Shown: positions 22,593 to 31,151, numbered from the stretch's first letter. The stretch is DNA of 64,000 nucleotides from RHKX01 sp963823565 (GCA_963823565.1 CAWGLR010000001.1:1193309-1257308), one strand, 5' to 3'. Notes: a model not told the origin generated them from the sequence alone. Program-made: numbers and translations.

Positions 22593-25007
22593 CTAGACGT
22601 CGAGCACGTCGACGTCGCGTGCGTTGTCGGTGATGAATGCCTTGCGCGGCTCGACCTTGTCGCCCATCAGGTCGCTGAAGGTGCGCTCCGCCATCGCGGC
22701 GTCGTCGATCGTCACCTGCATCAGCGTCCGGCTCTCGGGCGCCATCGTCGTCACCCGGAGCTGCTCGGCGTTCATCTCCCCCAGGCCCTTGAAGCGCTGG
22801 AGCGTGACGCCGTGCTTGGCGAGGTCGAGGATCGCCCGGCGCAGCTCGCCGAACGTCTCCGCCTCCTTGACCCGCTCGCCGAGCTTGACCTCGATCGGCG
22901 GCATGCCGACCTGCTTCAGCAGCGACGCGTAGACCTCGACCAGCTTCCGGTACTCGGTCGAGGAGAACAGTGCGGCCGGCAGGACGTGGGTCCGGGCGAG
23001 GCCCGACTTCTTGTGGATCGCCTTGACCGTGAGCGCCTCGTCGCTCGAGTCGACCAACTCGGTGGTGTACGCCTCGGCGACCGGGTCGTCGGCCTCGAAC
23101 AGCTTCTTGACGCCGGAGATGCTCGCGGCGCCGGTGTCGAGGATCTGCGACTCGCTGAGGAACCGGACCCGATCGTGGCCGTAGGCCGCCTCGAGCGAGC
23201 TGACCCAGGCCTCGAACTCCTTGAACGACCGGTTGAACCGCTGCCACTTCGAGCCCGAGAGCTTCGAGGTCTTGCCGTCGGCGTCGGTCAGCTCGAACTT
23301 CTCGATCTTGTCGCGGAGCAGGAAGGACTCGAGCTCCGACTCCTTCTCGAGGTAGAGCTCGTTGCGGCCGTTCTTCGCCCGGTACAGCGGCGGCTTCGCG
23401 ATGTAGACGTAGCCGTGCTCGATCAGCTCCGGCATCTGCCGGAAGAAGAACGTCAGGATCAGCGTCCGGATGTGGGCCCCGTCGACGTCCGCATCGGTCG
23501 TGATCACGAGCTTGTGGTACCGGGCGTCCTCGATCGTGAACTCCTCGTGGACGCCGGTTCCGATCGCCGTGATCAGCGACTGCACCGCGTCGTTGGCGAG
23601 GACCTTGTCGATCCGGTTCTTCTCGACGTTGATGATCTTGCCGAACAGCGGCAGGACCGCCTGCGTCGAGCGGTCGCGCGCCTGCTTCGCCGAGCCGCCG
23701 GCGGAATCGCCCTCGACGATGAAGAGCTCGGTCAGGCTCGGGTCGCGCACCGAGCAGTCGGCGAGCTTGCCGGGGAGGGTCGAGTTCTCGAGCGCCGACT
23801 TGCGCCGGGTCAGATCGCGGGCCTTGCGGGCCGCGGCGCGGGCGCGGGCGGCGTCGATCGACTTCATCACCATGCGCCGCGACTCGCTCGGGTTCTCCTC
23901 GAGGAACTCGGAGAGCCGCCGGTTGACGATGCCCTGGACGAAGCCCTCGATCGACGGGTTGCCGAGCTTGGTCTTCGTCTGGCCCTCGAACTGCGGATCG
24001 TGGAGCTTCACCGAGATCACCGCGGTCAGACCCTCGCGGACGTCGTCGCCGCTGAGGTTCGGGTCCTTCTCCTTGAGCAGGCCCTTCTCGCGCGCATAGG
24101 CGTTCAGGGTCCGGGTCAGCGCCGAGCGGAAGCCGGAGAGGTGGGAGCCGCCCTCGTGGGTGTTGATGTTGTTGGCGAACGAGAACAGCGACTCCTGGTA
24201 GCCGGTGTTCCACTGCATCGCGATCTCGAGCGCGCCCTCGTCGGACTCGCCCTCGAAGTAGATGGTCTTCTTGTGCAGTGCGTCCTTGGTGGCGTTGAGG
24301 TGGGCGACGAAATCGACGATGCCGCCCTCGGCGAAGAACTCCTCGCTGTGGCCCTCCCCGCGCTCGTCGGTCAGCTTGATCCGCAGGCCGCGCGTCAGGA
24401 ACGAGGTCTCGCGCAGGCGCTCGGCGAGCGTCGCGAAGTCGAACTCGAACTCGTCGAAGATGTCCGTGTCGGGCAGGAACGAGATCGTCGTGCCGGTCTC
24501 CTTGGTCTTCTCGCCCTTCGTCAGCTCCCCCTGCGGGACGCCGCGGACGTAGTCCTGGGTCCACACGTAGCCGTCGGTGCGGATCTCGAGGTGGAGGCGC
24601 TCCGACAGCGCGTTGACGACCGAGACGCCGACGCCGTGCAGCCCGCCGGAGACCTTGTAGCCGCCACCGTCGCCGAACTTGCCGCCGGCGTGGAGGACGG
24701 TGAGGACGACCTCGGCCGCGGGCCGCCCCTCCTTCTCCATGATGCCGACGGGGATGCCGCGGCCGTTGTCGACGACCGTGACCGAGTTGTCGGGGTGGAT
24801 CGTGACCTCGACCCGGTCGCAGTGGCCGGCGAGGGCCTCGTCGACCGAGTTGTCGACGACCTCGTAGACGAGATGGTGCAGCCCGCGGACCCCGGTCGAG
24901 CCGATGTACATGCCGGGCCGCTTGCGGACCGCTTCGAGGCCCTCGAGAACGGTGATGTCACCGGCCCCGTAGCTGCCCTCCTTCTTCGCCTTCGAGCTTT
25001 TCGCCAC
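22593..25007 (-). CDS. gyrB: DNA gyrase subunit B, long form
   Basis: 804 residues from GTG 25007, chosen because AAGGA lies 5 nt upstream and the family starts there (SYGAGDITVLEGLEAVRKRP); a 25061 start would add 18 atypical residues. GHKL ATPase motifs: EVVDNSVDEAL, NGRGIPVGI, GGLHGVGVSVVNAL. TOPRIM: ELFIVEGDSAGGSA and the metal-binding Asp residues of TTDADVDGAHI. Between PPLYRAKNGRNELYLEKE and QRFKGLGEMNAEQL there is an extra region of about 165 residues, as in Gram-negative GyrB (E. coli also 804). Most actinobacterial GyrB are about 650-690 residues. Confidence 0.95.
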   Translation of the reverse strand: MAKSSKAKKEGSYGAGDITVLEGLEAVRKRPGMYIGSTGVRGLHHLVYEVVDNSVDEALAGHCDRVEVTIHPDNSVTVVDNGRGIPVGIMEKEGRPAAEVVLTVLHAGGKFGDGGGYKVSGGLHGVGVSVVNALSERLHLEIRTDGYVWTQDYVRGVPQGELTKGEKTKETGTTISFLPDTDIFDEFEFDFATLAERLRETSFLTRGLRIKLTDERGEGHSEEFFAEGGIVDFVAHLNATKDALHKKTIYFEGESDEGALEIAMQWNTGYQESLFSFANNINTHEGGSHLSGFRSALTRTLNAYAREKGLLKEKDPNLSGDDVREGLTAVISVKLHDPQFEGQTKTKLGNPSIEGFVQGIVNRRLSEFLEENPSESRRMVMKSIDAARARAAARKARDLTRRKSALENSTLPGKLADCSVRDPSLTELFIVEGDSAGGSAKQARDRSTQAVLPLFGKIINVEKNRIDKVLANDAVQSLITAIGTGVHEEFTIEDARYHKLVITTDADVDGAHIRTLILTFFFRQMPELIEHGYVYIAKPPLYRAKNGRNELYLEKESELESFLLRDKIEKFELTDADGKTSKLSGSKWQRFNRSFKEFEAWVSSLEAAYGHDRVRFLSESQILDTGAASISGVKKLFEADDPVAEAYTTELVDSSDEALTVKAIHKKSGLARTHVLPAALFSSTEYRKLVEVYASLLKQVGMPPIEVKLGERVKEAETFGELRRAILDLAKHGVTLQRFKGLGEMNAEQLRVTTMAPESRTLMQVTIDDAAMAERTFSDLMGDKVEPRKAFITDNARDVDVLDV

Positions 25008-25142
25008 TGATTCCTTCCCGTCAGGGGTGCTGTTCCATGATCCCGCGCCCGGCGGCGGCACAGAGGCCGCGGGACCCGGTCGTGGAGTGGGGCTGGCGGC
25101 ATTGGCCTGCCCGTTCCCCGGGTACGCCGGTGGGTTGACATA

Positions 25143-25171
25143 AGTCTATCAAGACGGGGGTTCCCGGCCAA
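25143..25171 (-). promoter_or_regulatory. Predicted promoter of gyrB-gyrA
   Basis: On the minus strand TTGGCC (25171-25166), a 17-bp spacer and TAGACT (25148-25143) form a good sigma-70-type promoter about 135 bp upstream of the gyrB GTG. The -10 overlaps the interrupted inverted repeat TTGATAGACTTATGTCAA, a possible operator. The 227-bp interval between gyrB and dciA holds no other gene. Confidence 0.55.
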
Positions 25172-25234
25172 GGCTCGAGGTGTCACGAAATACCTGCAAA
25201 ACGCGACAATTCGTGCGCGCCGCGGAAGCCGCGC

Positions 25235-25570
25235 TCAGCGATGCCGCGCGAGGTCGGCGGTGAAGCGCAGCGCCTCCACCCGGCCGGCGCCGAGGATCGC
25301 GTCGATCCGCTCCCTCAGCAGCTCCCCCATCAGCTCCAGCTCCTGCGCCCACGGGCCGCTCTCGCAGGCCACCGTGACCGTGCCGTTGCGCTCCGAGACG
25401 GGCTGCGAGCGCGCGGCGATCGCCTCGCCGCAGGCGCGCGGCCAGGCCGCCTGGACCTCCGCCAGCAGCGTCTGCGGCGCGTCCTCGGCGACGAGCCGGT
25501 CGAGCGCGCCGCCGAGCCGCCGCGGCATCCGCCTCGCACCCTCGCGCCGCCTCCTCTCCCCCGCGCTCAT
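25235..25570 (-). CDS. dciA: DciA family (DUF721) protein
   Basis: 111 residues from ATG 25570, overlapping the recF stop by 4 bp. The core reads WPRACGEAIAARSQPVSERN, GTVTVACESGPWAQELELM and LLRERIDAILG, characteristic of the DciA/DUF721 domain. DciA helps load the replicative helicase DnaB in bacteria lacking DnaC, and the recF-dciA-gyrB order is typical of actinobacteria. The N-terminal 25 residues are Arg-rich. Confidence 0.88.
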   Translation of the reverse strand: MSAGERRRREGARRMPRRLGGALDRLVAEDAPQTLLAEVQAAWPRACGEAIAARSQPVSERNGTVTVACESGPWAQELELMGELLRERIDAILGAGRVEALRFTADLARHR

Positions 25571-26670
25571 CCGATCGCCTCCCGCGCCGTCGCGACGCCG
25601 CCGTCGATCGCGAGCTCCAGCGCCCCGCTCGCCGGAACGTGCGCCGGCTCGGTCGCGGTGATCAGCGCCTGCCCGCCTACTTCGAGCATCGCGACCAGCC
25701 GGCGGCGGCGCTCGGGGTCGAGCTCGCTCATCACGTCGTCGAGCAGCATCAGCGGCAGCTGCCGCCGCGCCGCCCGCAGCGTCTCGCGCTCGGCGAAGAG
25801 CAGCGCCAGGAGGCCGAGCCGCTGCTGGCCCTGGGATCCGTAGCGGCGCAGGGAGCGGTCGGCGAAGCTGAGCTCGACCTCGTCGCGGTGGGGGCCGTAG
25901 CCGGTGAAGCCGCGAGCGACGTCGCCCTCCCTGCGCTCGCGGAGCTCGGCGACGATCCCGTCGACATCGAGCTCGCCGGTGCGCGGGCGGTAGGCGATCG
26001 CACCGCCGCCGGCGAGGCCGAGGTCCTCGGTCGCCGCCGCGAACGGCTCCGCCAGCTCGGCCGCCGCCTCGCGCCGCGACTCGACCAGCGGCAGCGCGCG
26101 CTCGGCGAGCTCGCGGTCCCAGGCATCGAGCGTCGAGGGATCGCCCCCGCGGCGGATCCGCGCGAGCAGGTTGTTGCGCTGGGCGAGCGCCTGCGAGTAG
26201 GAGCGGGCGTAGTCGGCGCGCGCCGGGCGCAGCGCTCCCGCCAACCGGTCGAGGTGGGCGCGCCGCGGCGACGGCGGCCCCTTGACGAGGGCGAGCCGGT
26301 CCGGCATGAAGACGCTCAGCGCCGGCCGCCGCCGATCGTCCTCCGGCCGCGCCGGCGAGCCGTCGACCAGCCGCCGCCGCTCGCTGCCGTCCTTCGAGAT
26401 CGACGCGAGCATCCGCATCGGCTCGGCGGCCTCTCGCTCCTCGGGCTCGAGGAACGCCTCGACGCGCGCCAGGTCGGCGCCGAAGGTGATCGCCTCGCGC
26501 TCGCGGCGCGTCCGGCACGAGCGCCCGGTGAGGGCGAAGAAGACCGCCTCGAGCAGGTTCGTCTTCCCCGCCCCGTTGGGGCCGTGGAGGATCGTCAGGC
26601 TCGGCCCCAGGCCGACCTCGCGGTCGGCGAGGTTGCGGAACCAGAGCGGGTCGATCCGGGTGACCCTCAA
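25567..26670 (-). CDS. recF: DNA replication and repair protein RecF
   Basis: 367 residues. SMC-like ABC ATPase that assists RecOR loading of RecA at gaps. Walker A is LHGPNGAGKTNLLEAVFFAL, the signature motif region includes RYGSQGQQRLGLLALLF, and Walker B is PLMLLDDVMSELD. Start is TTG at 26670, with GGGAGGG just upstream; it begins RVTRIDPLWFRNLADREV. It lies 16 bp downstream of dnaN and overlaps dciA. Confidence 0.93.
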   Translation of the reverse strand: MRVTRIDPLWFRNLADREVGLGPSLTILHGPNGAGKTNLLEAVFFALTGRSCRTRREREAITFGADLARVEAFLEPEEREAAEPMRMLASISKDGSERRRLVDGSPARPEDDRRRPALSVFMPDRLALVKGPPSPRRAHLDRLAGALRPARADYARSYSQALAQRNNLLARIRRGGDPSTLDAWDRELAERALPLVESRREAAAELAEPFAAATEDLGLAGGGAIAYRPRTGELDVDGIVAELRERREGDVARGFTGYGPHRDEVELSFADRSLRRYGSQGQQRLGLLALLFAERETLRAARRQLPLMLLDDVMSELDPERRRRLVAMLEVGGQALITATEPAHVPASGALELAIDGGVATAREAIG

Positions 26671-26686
26671 GGCCCTCCCTCGCGTC

Positions 26687-27793
26687 TCAGACCGTGAGGC
26701 GGATCGGCATCACGAGGTAGGAGAAGTCCTCCGAGCCTGCCTGCTGAAGGAGTCCGGGGCGCAACGGCGAAGTGAGTCGAAGCACCACCTCCTCGCCCTC
26801 GACCGACTCGACCCCCTCGATGAAGAACTGGGGGTTGAACGCGATCTCCATCGGCTCGCCCTCGAACGCGCACGGCATCCCCTCCGACGCGTCGCCGATC
26901 TCCGGCGTCTCGGCCGAGATCGTCAGCTCGCCCGGGGCGAACGAGAACTTCAGCGGCGCGTTCCGCTGCGCCAGGTAGCGGATCCGCTTGCTGACGTCGA
27001 GGAGCTCGCCGCGCGGCAGCCGCACGTCATGGTCGAACGCGTCGGGGAGGAGCTGGCGGTAGTTCGGGAACTGGCCCTCGATCAGCCGCGAGGACAGCGT
27101 CACGTTGCCGGCGCCGAAGACGATCTGGTTGCCCGGCATCGACACCTTGACCTCCTCGACCCCCGCCTGGGAGACGATCCGCGCGAGCTCGCGCATCGCG
27201 CGGGCGGGGACGTTCGCCTCGAAGGAGGTCGGCACCGACTCGGCGAGCTCGGTCCGCTTCACCGACAGCCGGTAGGAGTCGGTGGCGACCATCGTCAGGG
27301 TCGAGCCCTCGACGCTGACCATGATCCCGGTGAGGATCGGCCGGACCTCGTCGCGCGAGGCGGCCCGCGCGACCCGGTCGACGGTCTCCGCGAGCGCCGG
27401 GGCCGGCATCGTCAGCGCGTCACCGCCGAGCTCGGGCAGCGGCGGGAAGTCCTCGGGGTCGAGCAGGCGCAGGTGGAAGCGGGCGGTGCCCGCGGTCAGC
27501 TCGACGTCGTGCTCGGCGGTCCGCTCGGCCAGGGTCACTGACCCCTGCGGCAGCGAGCGGGAGACGTCGGCGAGCAGGCGGCCCGGCAGGAGCAGGCGGC
27601 CGTCGCCGTCCACCTCGGCCTCGAGCTCGACCGTGACGGCGAGCTCTCCATCGGTGGCGCGGGCGACCGCGCGGCCGCCCTCGGCGACGAGCATGATCCC
27701 CCCGAGGGAGGGGAGGGTCGTTCGCGTCGACAGCGCTCGGGCCGCGGTCTGCAGCGCGTCGAGCAGCGGGTCGCGTTCGGCTTTCAGTTGCAT
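26687..27793 (-). CDS. dnaN: DNA polymerase III beta sliding clamp
   Basis: 368 residues, three clamp domains of normal length. Typical segments are LPSLGGIMLVAEGG, RPILTGIMVSVEGSTLTMVA, TDSYRLSVKRTEL, EGQFPNYRQLLP and the C-terminal SYLVMPIRL. The ring-shaped dimer holds Pol III and repair factors on DNA. It lies 145 bp downstream of dnaA. Confidence 0.95.
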   Translation of the reverse strand: MQLKAERDPLLDALQTAARALSTRTTLPSLGGIMLVAEGGRAVARATDGELAVTVELEAEVDGDGRLLLPGRLLADVSRSLPQGSVTLAERTAEHDVELTAGTARFHLRLLDPEDFPPLPELGGDALTMPAPALAETVDRVARAASRDEVRPILTGIMVSVEGSTLTMVATDSYRLSVKRTELAESVPTSFEANVPARAMRELARIVSQAGVEEVKVSMPGNQIVFGAGNVTLSSRLIEGQFPNYRQLLPDAFDHDVRLPRGELLDVSKRIRYLAQRNAPLKFSFAPGELTISAETPEIGDASEGMPCAFEGEPMEIAFNPQFFIEGVESVEGEEVVLRLTSPLRPGLLQQAGSEDFSYLVMPIRLTV

Positions 27794-27938
27794 CCTCTTC
27801 CTCTTCCGATCCTCTGAGTTGATGTAGGTGTGGTGGAAACCTTCTCAGAACCCGCGGATCTCGCTCGCCCAGCGAAGTCGGCGGGTGTTGGCGAAGGTGT
27901 TGGCAGCTCGTCCTCCCGTGGACTGGAAACCCCGGCGC
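27794..27938. other. dnaA-dnaN intergenic region, candidate oriC
   Basis: By gene order this 145-bp gap is a likely origin segment. It has tandem GGTGTTGGC copies at 27884-27892 and 27896-27904 (12-bp period) and two related elements ending in GGAAACC (near 27830 and 27920). No match to the DnaA box TTRTCCACA or its complement is seen, and there is no AT-rich stretch. The origin role is therefore inferred only from position. Confidence 0.35.
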
Positions 27939-29327
27939 TCACTGCTCCGCCCCGTCGATGTTCAGTCGCTCGTGGATTCGCTCGAGCGCCCTGTGGAAAT
28001 CCGATCCCGGCTCGAGATCCTTCTCGACCCGCCGGATCGAAGAGAGCACGGTCGAGTGGTCGCGGTCGAACCCGCGGGCGATCTCGGCGAGCGAGAGGTT
28101 GGTCTGGCGGCGGGCGACGTACATGGCGAGCTGGCGGCCGCGGACGACGTTCGCGGCGCGGCGCGGCGAGCGCATGTCGGCGGGCGAGAGGTGGAGGACC
28201 TCGCAGACCGCAGCCTTGATCCGCTCGAGCTGCTCGGCGGCGGCGGGCTCGGAGGGAGGAGCGGGAGCCGGCTGGTCGCCGGCGTCGGAGCCGAGAGCCT
28301 TACGGACGAGCTCGGCCGTCGGGGTCTCGCCGAGAACCGAGGCGAAGGCGGTGACGCGGGTCAGCGCGCCCTCGAGGCGGCGCAGGTTCTGCGGGGCGGC
28401 GATCGCGATCTGCCGCATCGCGTCGAGGTCGGGGGCTGGGATTCCGTGCTCGGCGGCGAGCCGGCGGAGCAGCGCGATCCGGGTCGCGAGGTCGGGATCC
28501 TGGACCTCGACGGTCAGGCCCCAGGCGAAGCGGTCGCGCATGCGGTCCGACAGCCGCTCCATCGCCTCCGGCGGGCGATCGCTGGAGAGCACGACCTGCG
28601 ATCCCTGCGAGTAGAGCTCGTTGAACGTGTGGAAGAACTCGTCCTCGGTCTTCGGCTTCCCCTCGAGGAACTGGACGTCGTCGATGAGCAGCGCGCCGAC
28701 GCCGCGATACCGCTCCTTGAAGCGGTCGGAACGGCCGCGGCCCTCGGCCCGCATCGAGTTGACGAACTCGGAGGTGAAGCGCTCGGCGGTCGTGTAGACG
28801 ACCGGGAGGTCGGGGCGCTGGCGGTGCAGGTAGTTGGCGATCGAGACGAGCAGGTGCGTCTTGCCGAGCCCGGGCGCGCCGTAGAGGAAGAGCGGGTTGT
28901 AGGACTCGCCGGGCGACTCGGCGACCGCGAGGGCGGCCGAGTGCGCGAAGCGGTTGCCGGCGCCGATGACGAAGCGGTCGAAGTCGAGCCCGGCGGCGAG
29001 CCCGGTCGGCACGCCCGAGGGCAGATCGGCGGCGCCGAGCGCGCCGAGCGCGGGATCGGTGCCCGCGGAGGCGGGCTGGGCGAAGGCGATCTCGCTGAAG
29101 CCGGGGGCGCGGCGCCGCAGGACCTCGGTCGCCGTGTCGCTGTAGCGGCGCTGGAACCACTCGCGGACGCGGTCGGGCCCGGCGACGTAGAGGCGACCGC
29201 CCTGGGCGCCGACGGCACGCAGCGGCTCGAGCCAGTGCTGGAAGGCGGAGGCGGGGAGCGTGGCGCGCAGCTCCTCGCGGACGCTGTTCCAGATCTGGCT
29301 CGGGTCTTGTGGCGCTCTCTCCTGCAA
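27939..29327 (-). CDS. dnaA: Chromosomal replication initiator DnaA
   Basis: 462 residues from TTG 29327. Domain I (IWNSVREELRATLPASAFQHW) is joined by an unusually short linker to the AAA+ domain (FLYGAPGLGKTHLLVSIANY for Walker A, ALLIDDVQFLEGK for Walker B, FAWGLTVEVQDPDL with sensor residues). Domain IV ends with the DNA-binding signature FDRDHSTVLSSIRRVEKDL. It binds DnaA boxes and opens oriC. TATGAT at 29390-29395 (minus strand) may be its -10, but no matching -35 is seen. Confidence 0.96.
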   Translation of the reverse strand: MQERAPQDPSQIWNSVREELRATLPASAFQHWLEPLRAVGAQGGRLYVAGPDRVREWFQRRYSDTATEVLRRRAPGFSEIAFAQPASAGTDPALGALGAADLPSGVPTGLAAGLDFDRFVIGAGNRFAHSAALAVAESPGESYNPLFLYGAPGLGKTHLLVSIANYLHRQRPDLPVVYTTAERFTSEFVNSMRAEGRGRSDRFKERYRGVGALLIDDVQFLEGKPKTEDEFFHTFNELYSQGSQVVLSSDRPPEAMERLSDRMRDRFAWGLTVEVQDPDLATRIALLRRLAAEHGIPAPDLDAMRQIAIAAPQNLRRLEGALTRVTAFASVLGETPTAELVRKALGSDAGDQPAPAPPSEPAAAEQLERIKAAVCEVLHLSPADMRSPRRAANVVRGRQLAMYVARRQTNLSLAEIARGFDRDHSTVLSSIRRVEKDLEPGSDFHRALERIHERLNIDGAEQ

Positions 29328-29471
29328 GGTGTGGGCCGGAACCGGGTGCGCTTCGGGCCTCTCGCCCGCCGGATCGGTGCCGACGATCGATCATAGGTCG
29401 GCTGCGGCGAGGGTTCGGCGGGCCTTCCTGCACTCTCCGCAAATCGCGCCATAAGCCCCGGCGATTCCCCC

Positions 29472-29477
29472 TATACT
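29472..29477 (+). promoter_or_regulatory. Likely -10 box of the rpmH-rnpA operon
   Basis: TATACT sits 50 bp upstream of the rpmH start in the 200-bp dnaA-rpmH divergent gap. No convincing -35 hexamer is present at 16-18 bp. The rest of this gap contains no gene and no DnaA-box match. Confidence 0.45.
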
Positions 29478-29527
29478 GCCCGTCCCTTCCGGAGTCGCCG
29501 ACCGCGCGGCTCCCCCGGAGTGCACCG

Positions 29528-29662
29528 ATGAAGCGAACCTGGCAGCCCAAGAAGAGGAAGCGCGCCCGCACGCACGGTTTCCGTGCCCGGATGCGGACCC
29601 GTCACGGCCGCGACATCATCAAGCGCCGCCGTCGCAAGGGCCGGAAGCGCCTCACGGTCTAG
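29528..29662 (+). CDS. rpmH: 50S ribosomal protein L34
   Basis: 44 residues, MKRTWQPKKRKRARTHGF then RARMRTRHGRDIIKRRRRKG, the standard small basic L34 protein of the large ribosomal subunit. Divergent from dnaA and directly followed by rnpA, whose GTG is the next codon after the rpmH stop, as in most bacteria. Confidence 0.97.
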   Translation: MKRTWQPKKRKRARTHGFRARMRTRHGRDIIKRRRRKGRKRLTV

Positions 29663-30046
29663 GTGGCCTCGTTGGGCGAGCCCGATGAGAAGGGCCGCAA
29701 GCGGGGGAGGCTCTCCCGAAGCGGTGACTTCGATCGCGCTTACCGCGACGGCAAGTCCCACGCAAACCGTCATGTCGTCCTCTACGCCTTTCCTCGCGAT
29801 GCCGCTGACGATGCCGAGGTCCGCCTTGGGGTCTCGGTCGGCCGCAAGGTCGGCGGCGCGGTCGAGCGGAACAAGGTGAAGCGGGCGATGCGCGAGGCGT
29901 TCTGGAGCCTGTCGTCCCGCCTGCCGGCCGGCCACGACTTCGTGCTCGTCGGCCGCTCAGGCGTGGCTGAGCTGGTCGAGCGCGAGGGAACCGACGGCCT
30001 GCGGGCCTCGATCGCGACGCTGCTGGACGAGGCGGGAGCCGAATGA
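29663..30046 (+). CDS. rnpA: Ribonuclease P protein component
   Basis: 127 residues from a GTG adjacent to the rpmH stop. RNase P protein binds the catalytic RNA and the 5' leader of pre-tRNA. Family features: RLSRSGDFDRAYRDGKSHAN, LGVSVGRKVGGAVERNKVKR (the RNR-type motif) and AMREAFW. The stop overlaps the yidD ATG (ATGA). Confidence 0.94.
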   Translation: MASLGEPDEKGRKRGRLSRSGDFDRAYRDGKSHANRHVVLYAFPRDAADDAEVRLGVSVGRKVGGAVERNKVKRAMREAFWSLSSRLPAGHDFVLVGRSGVAELVEREGTDGLRASIATLLDEAGAE

Positions 30047-30393
30047 GCGTTTCACGTGAAACGCCGGATTCCGGCAGCTCGGCCGTTTCACGTGAAACGG
30101 GCTGCGGGCACGATCACCGGCGCCCCTCCCTCCCGGCCGCGATCCTGCTGCTCCCGATCCGCGCCTACCGGCGCTTCCTCTCGCCCGCGCTGGCCCCGCG
30201 CTGCCGCTACTACCCGAGTTGCTCGGCCTACGCCGAGGAGGCGATCCGCGAGCTCGGCGCCATTCGTGGCACCATCCTCGCCGGCTGGCGACTGCTGCGG
30301 TGCAATCCGCTGAGCGACGGCGGCCTCGATCCCCTCTCCGAGCGCAAGCTCTTCCGCGACCGCCACCTGCCAAACCGAACGGAAACCGCATGA
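30043..30393 (+). CDS. yidD: Membrane protein insertion efficiency factor YidD
   Basis: 116 residues. The YidD core starts at LLLPIRAYRRFLSPALAPRC and continues RYYPSCSAYAEEAIRELG and RLLRCNPLSDGG with the three conserved cysteines. It assists YidC/SRP-dependent membrane insertion. The core is preceded by about 33 residues whose coding DNA holds two parS sites, both read as VSRET in the protein (SVSRET and AVSRET). No other start codon in frame lies between this ATG and the core, so the extension seems to be translated. It overlaps rnpA and yidC by 4 bp each. Confidence 0.9.
   Translation: MSVSRETPDSGSSAVSRETGCGHDHRRPSLPAAILLLPIRAYRRFLSPALAPRCRYYPSCSAYAEEAIRELGAIRGTILAGWRLLRCNPLSDGGLDPLSERKLFRDRHLPNRTETA
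30048..30063. promoter_or_regulatory. parS site 1
   Basis: CGTTTCACGTGAAACG is a perfect 16-bp palindrome containing the consensus ParB-binding core GTTTCACGTGAAAC. It lies in the first codons of yidD, 2.5 kb from parA-parB. Confidence 0.95.
30084..30099. promoter_or_regulatory. parS site 2
   Basis: A second identical 16-bp palindrome, 36 bp from the first (centre to centre), also inside the yidD N-terminal extension. Two sites this close should nucleate one ParB spreading complex near the origin. Confidence 0.95.
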
Positions 30394-31151
30394 TCCCGCC
30401 GCTCGCATCGATCTTCACCGACATCCCCGAGGCGATCATCGTGTTCTTCCACGACAACGTCGGCCTCGGCTGGGGTCCGTCGATCGTCGCGCTCGTCTTC
30501 ACCGTCCGCCTGATCATCCTGCCGCTCTCGTTGAAGCAGATCCGCTCGATGCGGGCGATGGCGGAGCTGCAGCCGCACATCAAGGCGATTCAGGAGAAGC
30601 ACAAGAACGACAAGCAGCGCCAGCAGCAGGAGATGATGCGCTTCTACCAGGAGAACGAGATCAACCCGCTCGCCTCCTGCCTGCCGCTGCTGCTGCAGCT
30701 GCCGGTCTTCATCTCCCTCTACTACATGCTCAAGGGGGACAGCTTCCAGCAGGACGTCGAGCAGGCGCCGCCCGAGGGCTGGCTGTTCATCGACTCGCTG
30801 ATCCAGCCGCCCGAGGGCTCGGTCACCGTCGTCCTGATCATCCTCTTCGTGGCCACGCAGCTCGCCGCCGGCCTCGCGATGACCGTCCGCGGTCAGGGCC
30901 TCGAGGGCCCGCAGCGCTTCATCGTCTTCGGCCTGCCGCTCCTGTTCGCGCCGTTCGTCGCCTCCTTCGAGGCGGGCCTCTCCGTCTACTGGATCTCGAC
31001 CAACATCTGGACCTTCGGTCAGCAGCAGCTCGTCTACTCGCTGATGGGCCCGATGAAGAAGCCGACCGACGAGGAGGTCGAGGAGGCGTCGAAGCCGGCG
31101 CCGCCTCCACCGCCGCGCCGCAAGAAGAAGAAGAAGGGGAGAACGCGCTGA
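30390..31151 (+). CDS. yidC: Membrane protein insertase YidC
   Basis: 253 residues from ATG 30390, overlapping yidD. Inserts proteins into the cytoplasmic membrane with or without Sec. YidC/Oxa1 core: SIVALVFTVRLIILPLSLKQ with the conserved hydrophilic-groove Arg, a coiled-coil hairpin (QPHIKAIQEKHKNDKQRQQQ), NPLASCLPLLLQLPVFISLY and SVYWISTNIWTFGQQQLV. It ends in a Pro-rich then strongly basic tail (RRKKKKKGR) that probably contacts the ribosome. Confidence 0.94.
   Translation: MIPPLASIFTDIPEAIIVFFHDNVGLGWGPSIVALVFTVRLIILPLSLKQIRSMRAMAELQPHIKAIQEKHKNDKQRQQQEMMRFYQENEINPLASCLPLLLQLPVFISLYYMLKGDSFQQDVEQAPPEGWLFIDSLIQPPEGSVTVVLIILFVATQLAAGLAMTVRGQGLEGPQRFIVFGLPLLFAPFVASFEAGLSVYWISTNIWTFGQQQLVYSLMGPMKKPTDEEVEEASKPAPPPPPRRKKKKKGRTR

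Noticed and set aside
25134..25139. TTGACA on the plus strand
   Set aside because: No -10 at the right distance and no gene follows on that strand; it is one arm of the palindrome in the gyrB promoter.
27985..28000. TGTGGAAAT as a DnaA box inside dnaA
   Set aside because: Two mismatches to TGTGGATAA and isolated within coding sequence.
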